From: UBA6059 sp964351595
Lineage (GTDB): Bacteria > Bacteroidota > Bacteroidia > Cytophagales > Cyclobacteriaceae
Direction of reading: 5' to 3'
DNA length: 21,582 nucleotides
Assembly: GCA_964351595.1 (NCBI GenBank)
Contig: CAYGOT010000086.1
Coordinates: 1-21,582, forward strand
The notes under the pieces are model-generated. The model did no database searches, was not told where the DNA came from, and saw only the letters and a program-made list of their open reading frames with translations. The number at the start of each line of letters is the position of its first letter. Positions within the stretch are counted from its first letter, which is position 1. Both the position numbers and the translations under genes were made by a program. Below, piece by piece: positions 15,386-21,582 of this stretch.

Positions 15386-16728
15386 GATTCGACCTCCTTC
15401 ACTTTCACTGAGTTGCCCTCCTCTCCGATGACTACTACATTAGTGCCTTTTTCGACATAGTTGCCTCTGGTGAAGGCATCATAGATATTGTCTTCGATCA
15501 TTACCTTACCAGAAGGTCTCAATACAGTGTATGTTACTCCTGTCTTGCCAATGAAAGATTCACTTTTGAAGTTAGAACTGTAACCCTGTGACGTGTCCTG
15601 CACATCTTGCAGTGCGATACGGTTGAAGAATTGGGTATTGGTCAGCCGCACGCCTCCAATGAACATCACGATGATTGCTCCAAAAAGCCCCATAATGGTA
15701 GTCGACACAGCAATGAAGAGATCACCTGAGTTGACAAAAGAGAAGTCAAAGGTGTCATTGTTAAGCATCACAAGCACCAGAGAGCCGATGGTCAGGATAA
15801 GCCCTGATACTCCTGCTATTCCGAATCCCGGTATGACAAATATCTCAGCCGCGAGTAATGCGACTCCTATGAAGAACATGATGATCTCCCAGTTTTCGGC
15901 CAGACCATTGAGGTAGTATGGAGTGAAATAAAGTATAGCGGCTACCAATGAGGCGAGGATCGGGAAACCGACTCCTGGCGTCTGTAGCTCAAAATAAATA
16001 CCACCAATGATGATCAGGATGAGTACACCGCTGATCACCGGATTGAGAAAGAAGGCGATAATCTTTTCGGCATTATCCAGCTTGAATTCTGTCAGCTCAT
16101 AATCCTCTACACCAGCGCGTGCCATCACCTCATCTACATTGTCAAGTTGCGCCTCACAGAATCCAAATTTGATGGCCTCTGAGGTGGAAAATGTAATTAC
16201 CTGACCTGAGGTACTTACACTGTCCACTTCTATGTTCTGATCGACCATGGCTTCTGCAATCTTGGGGTCTCTGCCTTTGGCTTCTGCCGTTGACCTCATG
16301 ATGGAGCGCATATAGGATTGATATTTGTCGGGAGCTGCTGCACCATCTGCGGTGACCACCGTAGCAGCGCCTATGCTGGCTCCTTTGGCCATATAGATGC
16401 TATCGCAAGCAATAGAGATCAGCGCACCAGCCGATGCTGCATCCTTATTGATCCAAACATACACCGGCTTTTCAAAATTGAGAATCCGCGTTCTGATATC
16501 GTCGGCATCATTGAGAGCACCACCATAGGTGTCCATTTCAATGACCACATAGTCTGCTTCTATTTCCCTGGCTTTGTCTAGGGCCAGCTCTGTATAGCGA
16601 TTCATTCGAGGGTCGATTTCCTGGTCGATTTTCATCAACAACACAACTGGTTTGTCCTGCGCATGTACGGCCCGTTGACTCATACACAATATGATCAAGA
16701 GACAAGTTGTGACAACCCTTCGAAACAT
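15382..16728 (-). CDS. NfeD family membrane protein with ClpP-like protease domain, 448 aa
   Basis: Long-form NfeD. A signal sequence (MFRRVVTTCLLIILCMSQRAVHAQ) precedes a ClpP/S49-like serine protease domain: EMDTYGGALNDADDI, then DAASAGALIS with candidate nucleophile Ser99, and APDKYQS with candidate base Lys135. This Ser/Lys pair is that of the archaeal stomatin-specific protease. Four or five transmembrane segments follow (about 225-375), then a C-terminal OB-fold (FIGKTGVTYTVLRPSGKV onward). Family members cooperate with SPFH/stomatin-like proteins, but no such gene is adjacent. The open frame reaches 16785, where it would collide with the divergent GTG start at 16786. I therefore prefer the internal ATG 16728, which starts a clean signal peptide; ATG 16746 is also possible. 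Confidence 0.88.
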   Translation of the reverse strand: MFRRVVTTCLLIILCMSQRAVHAQDKPVVLLMKIDQEIDPRMNRYTELALDKAREIEADYVVIEMDTYGGALNDADDIRTRILNFEKPVYVWINKDAASAGALISIACDSIYMAKGASIGAATVVTADGAAAPDKYQSYMRSIMRSTAEAKGRDPKIAEAMVDQNIEVDSVSTSGQVITFSTSEAIKFGFCEAQLDNVDEVMARAGVEDYELTEFKLDNAEKIIAFFLNPVISGVLILIIIGGIYFELQTPGVGFPILASLVAAILYFTPYYLNGLAENWEIIMFFIGVALLAAEIFVIPGFGIAGVSGLILTIGSLVLVMLNNDTFDFSFVNSGDLFIAVSTTIMGLFGAIIVMFIGGVRLTNTQFFNRIALQDVQDTSQGYSSNFKSESFIGKTGVTYTVLRPSGKVMIEDNIYDAFTRGNYVEKGTNVVVIGEEGNSVKVKEVES

Positions 16729-16785
16729 CCCTTTATTCAACCCCATCTGGTGCTTTAGTTTTTTTAAAATTACTGAAATTCGCAT

Positions 16786-17562
16786 GTGCAGGGAAAGATA
16801 GAAGAATTATTTTCATTTGAGTGTGAGGCGATGATTTGGGAGACGGCCCTTGACCCAATCACTGGACGGCTGCTGCTTCAAACCCGTGGCGAAGAGAAGC
16901 ACGAGACGGCCTTCAGCATTGTGGATCTGCATACCGGCCAATGGATACTCAGAGGCAAGCAATTTGAAGAAAGCTGGTGGATTGGAATATCGGCCATTAA
17001 GTCAAACCGCGCCCTGCTTCACATCTATGAAGACGATCAAAACCCGGAGCTCAAGTCAATAATTCTCTGGGATATTGAGCATGATCATGTTCTTGCCACC
17101 TACGAGAATACCACATTGGTTAGGGTTTTGGAAGGTGGCTTTCAAGTCAGAAAAGAGGAGGGTTTGCATACAATGGATTGGGAGGGTCTAGCTATTGAAG
17201 ACCTACCGGAAACTAACCCCGCGCTTGCAGATAATACATCCGTGTATCATCCGTTTCAGTACCAGTCAGGTGATGATGATTTTGATACCATCAGTTCGTT
17301 TATCGTTCAAGGTATGAACGTGACACCAGAGGCAGGTGCTGAGTACCTTGAAACTGACGAGTATATTTTCATTTCCTACTACATCAATGAGCAAAAAATG
17401 CTGGCCAACTATTTGCTGATCAGTGATCTAGTTGGAGAAATCCTCTTCAACAAAAAGATAAATGCAAGTGCAAAAGGCATGGGCCGTGATACATTCTTTA
17501 TTTTCGAGCGCAAATTGGTTTTCATCTCAAACAACAACAGTCTTTCCGTTTATGCGATATAG
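16786..17562 (+). CDS. DUF4905-like protein, 258 aa, GTG start
   Basis: Beta-rich protein without a signal peptide or membrane segment. The opening LFSFECEAMIWETALDPITGRLLLQTR and the repeated strand-turn pattern (FSIVDLHTGQW, SIILWDIEHDHVLATY, YLLISDLVGEILFNKKI) resemble Bacteroidota DUF4905 proteins, which look like short beta-propeller-type sheets; no function is known. An in-frame TGA at 16774 leaves GTG 16786 as the first usable start, and the family pattern begins only about nine residues later, so that start is well supported. The end overlaps the LysM gene by 11 bp, so it leads a three-gene operon. Confidence 0.7.
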   Translation: MQGKIEELFSFECEAMIWETALDPITGRLLLQTRGEEKHETAFSIVDLHTGQWILRGKQFEESWWIGISAIKSNRALLHIYEDDQNPELKSIILWDIEHDHVLATYENTTLVRVLEGGFQVRKEEGLHTMDWEGLAIEDLPETNPALADNTSVYHPFQYQSGDDDFDTISSFIVQGMNVTPEAGAEYLETDEYIFISYYINEQKMLANYLLISDLVGEILFNKKINASAKGMGRDTFFIFERKLVFISNNNSLSVYAI

Positions 17563-18631
17563 TTTCGGCCTCCTTATTGGATTGGTTTTTTTGATTTCAA
17601 CTGACTTGTTAGCAGGGAGTTATGACTCACTCAGACTTGAGTTGAGAGGGGATCAGCGTCTCGTTATACACGAAGTAGAGGCTGGTGAAACCATATTTGG
17701 CCTATCGAGGAGGTATGGGGCGTCTGTGGATGAGATCAAGCGGGCCAGCTCCCTATCTGAAAATACCTTGAGCATAGGTCAAATCCTTTCTGTACCTATT
17801 GGACAAGCTGCGTCTATGCCGGAGGTTGATACTCTTGACAACTACCTTACCCATGAAGTAACCACGGGAGAGACGCTCTACGGTATCTCGCGACAATATG
17901 GTCTTACAGTGGCGGAGCTCAAGACATTAAATGACATGGCAGATAATGCACTCGAGTTGGGTACACTATTGATCGTCGGACAAAAATCAGTGAATAATGA
18001 AATCCTCGATGATTCTGCAGATGATACATCCGGGGAAGTCGAGCTCATTGCGGATAGCCTACCGGGAAATGTACATGTAGTGGGTGCTGGGGAAACCATT
18101 TATTCGATCGCCCGACGCTACGGCGTAGATGTACAGGAGTTGAGAGAGACCAACAAGCTCACCTCCAATAATATCAGTATTGATCAGCGTTTGACCATAC
18201 CTTTTGAAATAGCTGGAGTAGATGAGATAGCGGCTGCTGACTCAGCTCAATCCATTGCGGTAGCTGGTGACTCCAACAGCGTAGAGGTGATCTCACCACC
18301 CGAAGAGCTACCCAGGTATGGCAATTCTGATAAGCGGGATACGACCAATCTCGTACCTGGCCAGGTAATAGAGGAAGGGTTTGCGATGAGAATCGAAAAT
18401 GCGCCTAAAACAAGAAAATACCTCGCACTGCACCGTACGGTTCCTATTGGCACGATCATGCAAGTGCGCAATCAGATGAATAACCAGAGTATTTTTGTGA
18501 GAGTGGTTGGGAAGCTGCCGGATACTGGTCCTAACAAAAAAGTGCTGATTCGTCTGACTGATCAGGCTTTTGAGCGACTTGGAGCCATCGATCCTAAGAT
18601 CCCTATAGAGGTGGCTTATATGAGAGAGTAG
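17552..18631 (+). CDS. LysM-repeat protein with RlpA-like double-psi beta-barrel, 359 aa
   Basis: Signal peptide MRYSFGLLIGLVFLISTDLLAG implies a periplasmic peptidoglycan-binding protein. Three LysM domains lie at ~38-83, 99-143 and 174-218, each with the GETI(F/Y)(G/S)(L/I)(S/A)RRYG-like core, joined by acidic Ser/Asp-rich linkers. The C-terminal ~85 residues (EEGFAMRIENA to VEVAYMRE) follow the RlpA-like double-psi barrel: LALHRTVPIGT keeps His294, but the segment equivalent to the RlpA VNDRGP loop reads VVGKLPDTG, so the catalytic Asp is absent. It is therefore probably structural or binding rather than a lytic transglycosylase. ATG 17552 is chosen over an in-frame ATG at 17462, which lies inside the upstream gene and would hide the signal peptide. 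The next gene abuts directly. Confidence 0.88.
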   Translation: MRYSFGLLIGLVFLISTDLLAGSYDSLRLELRGDQRLVIHEVEAGETIFGLSRRYGASVDEIKRASSLSENTLSIGQILSVPIGQAASMPEVDTLDNYLTHEVTTGETLYGISRQYGLTVAELKTLNDMADNALELGTLLIVGQKSVNNEILDDSADDTSGEVELIADSLPGNVHVVGAGETIYSIARRYGVDVQELRETNKLTSNNISIDQRLTIPFEIAGVDEIAAADSAQSIAVAGDSNSVEVISPPEELPRYGNSDKRDTTNLVPGQVIEEGFAMRIENAPKTRKYLALHRTVPIGTIMQVRNQMNNQSIFVRVVGKLPDTGPNKKVLIRLTDQAFERLGAIDPKIPIEVAYMRE

Positions 18632-19414
18632 ATGGGAAGACCATCAAAGCAAGACTTCAAGGCATTTCTTGATGAGCAGGTGGAGTTGTTTAATCAGCCA
18701 GGCTTCATCAAAGATGATCCCATCAGCATTCCACACCAATACTCCAAGAAGCAGGATATTGAGATTACAGGCTTTTGGGCAGCTGTACTGGCGTGGGGCC
18801 AGCGTGTCACGATCATCAATAAATGTCAGGAGCTGTTCGGCATGATGGACAATGACCCCTATCAATTCATCTTGCATCACGAGGAGTCTGATCTAAAGCC
18901 CTTTACTGCATTCAAGCACAGGACCTTCAATGCCACAGATACCCTTTATTTTATTCATTGGCTGAAGCATTTCTATCAGCAGCACGAGTCGCTGGAGGAG
19001 GCCTTTATCATCGGGCTTGGCGAGGATGATGAAGATATGGAGGTCGGTTTGAGCAATTTCCACTATCAGTTTTTTGACTTACCAGAAGCACCCCTTCGGA
19101 CACGAAAGCACATCGCTACACCTGCGCGGAAGTCGGCATGCAAGCGCCTCAATATGTACCTCCGCTGGATGGTGAGGCAGGATGACAAAGGCGTGGATTT
19201 TGGACTCTGGAAGAAGATCAAGTCTTCGCAGCTTGTATGTCCTTGCGATCTCCACGTAGATCGAGTGGCCCGGAGATTCAATTTGATTACCCGAAAGGGA
19301 ACCGACTGGCAAACTGCGCTAGAGCTTACCTCCAATCTTAAGAAATATGACCCTCAGGATCCTGTCAAGTATGATTTTGCGCTATTTGGTCTGGGTGTAT
19401 TGGGAAACTATTAA
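18632..19414 (+). CDS. TIGR02757 (DUF2400) family protein, 260 aa
   Basis: Cytoplasmic protein matching TIGR02757 along its length: ITGFWAAVLAWGQRVTIINK (46-64), RKSACKRLNMYLRWMVR (166-182), CPCDLHVDRVARRFNL (203-218) and KKYDPQDPVKYDFALFGLG (237-255). The CDLHVDRVA block resembles the VDTHVxRVA segment of HhH-GPD DNA glycosylases, with Asp206 at the catalytic-Asp position, so a distant relation to base-excision enzymes is possible; no activity is established. ATG 18632 follows the TAG of the LysM gene without a gap. The last codons (Asn-Tyr-stop) lie partly inside the left arm of the palindromic element at 19407-19487. Confidence 0.88.
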   Translation: MGRPSKQDFKAFLDEQVELFNQPGFIKDDPISIPHQYSKKQDIEITGFWAAVLAWGQRVTIINKCQELFGMMDNDPYQFILHHEESDLKPFTAFKHRTFNATDTLYFIHWLKHFYQQHESLEEAFIIGLGEDDEDMEVGLSNFHYQFFDLPEAPLRTRKHIATPARKSACKRLNMYLRWMVRQDDKGVDFGLWKKIKSSQLVCPCDLHVDRVARRFNLITRKGTDWQTALELTSNLKKYDPQDPVKYDFALFGLGVLGNY

Positions 19415-19487
19415 GTAAAACGCCATCTATCCCTCTCCATGAGAGGGTTAGGGAGAGGTAATGGAAAATCAAGTTTTACTTAATAGT
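19407..19487. terminator. 81-bp palindromic element, candidate bidirectional terminator
   Basis: Perfect 15-base terminal inverted repeats (ACTATTAAGTAAAAC at 19407-19421, its complement at 19473-19487) enclose an inner hairpin CCCTCTC-CAT-GAGAGGG (19431-19447) and a further GGGAGAGG. It sits between the convergent TIGR02757 and pyrE genes, as a bidirectional terminator would, and the outer arms are A- or T-rich. The left arm also supplies the stop codon of the upstream gene (TAA 19412-19414). A MITE-like or REP-like insertion is the alternative explanation. Confidence 0.6.
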
Positions 19488-19547
19488 ATCGCGCTGGTAG
19501 AGTTGATTAAGCCAAATGAAAATACACCTTTTTGGTGATTGCGCTTG

Positions 19548-20198
19548 TTACTGACCCCAGCCGGCAGGATCAGCCTTCCATTTCTCCAACAACGGAATAT
19601 CCGCCTCCTGGACATACCCGGATTTCAAGGCTTGTCTAAGCAGCGCATCGTAGTTGCTGATGCAGATAAGGTTTACATCAGCTTCTTTGAAATTGTCTTC
19701 GGCCTTTTGGAAGCCATAAGTGAAGATGGCAGCCATGCCTAATACTTCGACTCCTTCTTTTCGCAGCGCCTCCACGGCTTTGAGCGAACTGCCACCGGTT
19801 GATACCAAATCTTCGATCACTACTACTTTAGCCCCGGCATCTACCCGACCTTCGATCAGGTTTTCCATGCCGTGCCCTTTTGGTTTTGAGCGGACATAGA
19901 GAAAGGGCAGTTCCATTTCGTCCGCTACCAATGCGCCCTGAGGGATACCCGCTGTAGCTACACCAGCAATGGCCTCACAGTCGGGATAGCAGCGTCTGAT
20001 CTCATCGATCAGGTACTTCTTGACCAGACTTCTGATGGCCGGGTAGGACAGGGTCAGCCTGTTGTCACAATAGATGGGCGACTTCCATCCAGAGGCCCAT
20101 TGAAACGGTGACTCCTGATTGAGTTTAATGGCTTTAATTTCTAAAAGATGGTGTGCTATCTTCTCGGCAATTTCCGGCTTACTATGTTCAAAACCCAT
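19548..20198 (-). CDS. pyrE: Orotate phosphoribosyltransferase, 216 aa
   Basis: It transfers the phosphoribosyl group of PRPP to orotate, giving OMP in pyrimidine synthesis, in the cytoplasm. The PRPP-binding motif VVVIEDLVSTGGSS is at 125-138. Other family features are SGWKSPIYCDNRLTLSYP (36-53), GVATAGIPQGALVADE (79-94) and the flexible-loop YVRSKPKGHG (101-110). Length is normal. It is alone on its strand, diverging from the Nudix gene over 96 bp. TAATTTCG at 20210-20203 (minus strand) resembles a -7 element with one mismatch close to the ATG, but no -33 partner is evident. Confidence 0.96.
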   Translation of the reverse strand: MGFEHSKPEIAEKIAHHLLEIKAIKLNQESPFQWASGWKSPIYCDNRLTLSYPAIRSLVKKYLIDEIRRCYPDCEAIAGVATAGIPQGALVADEMELPFLYVRSKPKGHGMENLIEGRVDAGAKVVVIEDLVSTGGSSLKAVEALRKEGVEVLGMAAIFTYGFQKAEDNFKEADVNLICISNYDALLRQALKSGYVQEADIPLLEKWKADPAGWGQ

Positions 20199-20294
20199 GC
20201 CTCGAAATTAGTTTAAAAAATGAATTATTTTTTGGCTGGAGCACTAGATGTATCCATTAAGAATGACTTTCTTTAGGTACCCCAATAGGGAACA

Positions 20295-20963
20295 TTGAAA
20301 ATCTTCATCAACGATATCCCTGTCTACATCAAGAAACTTGATGACCGCATCAATCGAGATGATTTCGATCATGTCATTGACGGTAGTGACAACAGTGTAC
20401 CCAAAAAACTGATTGATGATGTGTTGATCTGGGATGCTTCCCATGAGCACATCGACGAGCTGCTCAAGCTCATGACCCACCGCAAGTTCAAAGAGCTGGA
20501 CAATATCACCTTTGCCGTATCCAAGCGCAAGGCCGCAGTAGCTTATATCAAAGATAAGTTTAAGGTGATAGAAGCAGGTGGCGGTGTAGTGCACAAAGAC
20601 GGACTAGCCTTGCTGATCTACCGCCTCAAGAAATGGGACTTGCCCAAGGGGAAGCTGGAAAAGCGTGAAAAGCCTAAAGTGGGAGCAGTCAGAGAGGTCG
20701 AAGAGGAGACCAATGTGAAGGTAGAGCTGGAAGAAAAAATCTGCGCTACCTGGCACACCTACATGCGCAACAACAAGTATGTCCTTAAGAAGACTCACTG
20801 GTACAAGATGAAATGCCTCGACGACTCTCAGATGAAGCCTCAAACAGGGGAGAGCATCGAAGACGTCCGTTGGATGGATGTGCGCAACACGCGCCAGGCG
20901 CTGTACAATTCCTACCGCACGGTGAGGTATGTGATGCAGGAGTATTATAAGTTGCTGGATTAG
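20295..20963 (+). CDS. Nudix hydrolase, 222 aa, TTG start
   Basis: An N-terminal ~90-residue region (MKIFINDIPVYIKKLDDRI...) common to Bacteroidota members precedes a Nudix domain starting at ~92 (IEAGGGVVHKDGLALLIYR). The Nudix box spans Gly119 to Val141 (GKLEKRE...REVEEETNV) and keeps all the catalytic Glu/Arg residues, but Asn140 replaces the usual Gly. It should hydrolyse a nucleoside diphosphate linked to another moiety, with Mg2+; the substrate is unknown. TTG 20295 is chosen because it gives the typical MK(V/I)FIND N-terminus. It diverges from pyrE. Confidence 0.85.
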   Translation: MKIFINDIPVYIKKLDDRINRDDFDHVIDGSDNSVPKKLIDDVLIWDASHEHIDELLKLMTHRKFKELDNITFAVSKRKAAVAYIKDKFKVIEAGGGVVHKDGLALLIYRLKKWDLPKGKLEKREKPKVGAVREVEEETNVKVELEEKICATWHTYMRNNKYVLKKTHWYKMKCLDDSQMKPQTGESIEDVRWMDVRNTRQALYNSYRTVRYVMQEYYKLLD

Positions 20964-20996
20964 AGGTATGGGCGCTTTGGTATACTGCTTGATCGA

Positions 20997-21043
20997 TGCA
21001 CGTTTAAGGCAGGAGCTGCAAACTCGCACCAGCAGGGTTGTTA
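20997..21043. repeat. Decayed copy of the left-end palindromic repeat tail
   Basis: CACG near 20999, a small GCAG-GAG-CTGC hairpin (21009-21019) flanked by TTT/AAA, then AACTCGCACCAGCAGGGTTG (21021-21040). The last part matches the tail of the long repeat at 532-660 (ACTCGCGCCAGCGCAGGGGTTG) apart from one substitution and two small indels. The hairpin has different bases but the same position relative to the tail, so this appears to be another member of the same repeat family. It lies 8 bp before the next gene. Confidence 0.5.
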
Positions 21044-21050
21044 CCAATTG

Positions 21051-21530
21051 ATGAGTAAAATGCCCATAAGGTTAAACTTGATTCTTTTTATCCTGCTTGT
21101 TTCCTGTAATAACAGTGAGATACAAAAAACATATTATGAAGATGGATCACTTAAAATGAGACGTGAATTAAATCATGGTGTGCCTCATGGGGAGTCAGTT
21201 TATTTCTTTGAGAATGGGAACAAGAAAGCAATTGAAACATGGGAGAATGGTGAATTAAATGGATTGTCAACCATGTTTTACCAGTCTGGTCAAGCTAAAC
21301 TCAGGGTTATGTATGTTGGGAATGAGATTAATAAGCATTCTGCGGTGAGCTTTTATGAAGATGGTAGTATCCGAAGTGAGTTCGTTACAGACCATCCGAT
21401 TATGACATTTTACTATGAAAATGGAACTATTAAAGAAAAACAGCTTTTTAATATGGCAGATAGTTTGATCGACTTTGTTCGATATTCAAGATCCGGTGAG
21501 GTTTCTTCTGAATCTGAAAATAGTGCCTGA
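21051..21530 (+). CDS. YwqK/MORN-variant repeat lipoprotein, 159 aa
   Basis: The N-terminus MSKMPIRLNLILFILLVSC ends in lipobox LVSC, with lipidated Cys19, so it is an envelope lipoprotein. The body is a run of YwqK-type repeats: YYEDGSLKMRRELNHGVPHG, YFFENGNKKAIETWENGELNG, MFYQSGQAKLRVMYVGNE, SFYEDGSIRSEF and FYYENGTIKEKQLF. Databases often label such proteins as YwqK family antitoxin, but this lipoprotein form has no adjacent toxin and that role should not be assumed. ATG 21051 is used; a TTG one codon earlier is possible. G+C is strikingly low (17 and 23 of 60 in two successive lines, against 33 of 60 in a line of the Nudix gene), suggesting recent acquisition. Confidence 0.82.
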   Translation: MSKMPIRLNLILFILLVSCNNSEIQKTYYEDGSLKMRRELNHGVPHGESVYFFENGNKKAIETWENGELNGLSTMFYQSGQAKLRVMYVGNEINKHSAVSFYEDGSIRSEFVTDHPIMTFYYENGTIKEKQLFNMADSLIDFVRYSRSGEVSSESENSA

Positions 21531-21582
21531 TGATCCCCCAATTATTAAGACAGGTTTAGTATCATTTTAAGTTCTACAATAG

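Noticed and set aside
16729..16785. 19-residue N-terminal extension of NfeD
   Set aside because: It would start next to the well-supported GTG of the divergent gene, leaving no promoter space, and would bury the signal peptide.
17462..17551. 30-residue N-terminal extension of the LysM protein
   Set aside because: It overlaps the upstream coding region and precedes a clean signal peptide starting at ATG 17552.
19525..19537. CACC-TTTTT-GGTG hairpin as pyrE terminator
   Set aside because: The stem is only 4 bp and is followed on the minus strand by interrupted Ts; too weak to call.
21051..21530. Antitoxin of a toxin-antitoxin pair, from the common YwqK label
   Set aside because: It is a lipoprotein with MORN-variant repeats and no adjacent toxin gene before the window ends.

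Overview
The window looks like a chromosomal segment from a member of the Bacteroidota, most likely the Cytophagales. The evidence is indirect. Start codons lack Shine-Dalgarno sequences. A promoter of the TTG-N20-TAnnTTTG type stands before guaA. The protein repertoire is typical of that phylum: a PafA-type phosphatase, DUF4159, DUF3667, DUF4905, a YwqK-like lipoprotein, and a LysM protein with an RlpA-like tail. No mobilisation gene, phage gene, rRNA, tRNA or CRISPR array was seen.

Layout. Positions 1-867 hold no convincing gene and are dense in repeats: a perfect 32-bp palindrome, several hairpins, two 90%-identical copies of a ~125-bp palindromic element, and between them a regular tandem array of an 11-bp motif spaced alternately 20,20,21,21 bp. 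A lipoprotein gene of unknown function follows (868-1608). A minus-strand group (7421 down to 1781) encodes a cytoplasmic GH63/MGH1-like glycoside hydrolase, a secreted PafA-like alkaline phosphatase, a beta-phosphoglucomutase-like HAD protein and a secreted DUF4159 protein. A strong LacI-type dyad lies in front of this group, in the divergent region shared with a histidine-phosphatase gene. On the plus strand follow guaA, a TPR plus periplasmic-binding-fold protein, and hemL.

A tightly packed minus-strand operon (about 16728 down to 12969) carries nfeD, kdsB, an exported SnoaL/NTF2-like protein, a 59-residue membrane protein and a DUF3667 zinc-ribbon membrane protein. Most junctions are 4-bp start/stop overlaps. 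Divergent from it is a plus-strand operon of DUF4905, LysM/DPBB and TIGR02757 genes, which ends in an 81-bp palindromic element. pyrE (minus) and a Nudix hydrolase (plus) diverge from each other. The window closes with an AT-rich YwqK-like lipoprotein preceded by a decayed piece of the same repeat family seen at the left end.

Most of the window is housekeeping: purine (guaA), pyrimidine (pyrE), tetrapyrrole (hemL) and Kdo/LPS (kdsB) synthesis plus envelope proteins. The material worth following up is the repeat cluster at 1-660, the dyad operator at 7495-7532, the probably leaderless guaA promoter, the unannotated 59-aa gene, and the histidine phosphatase that lacks its second catalytic histidine.
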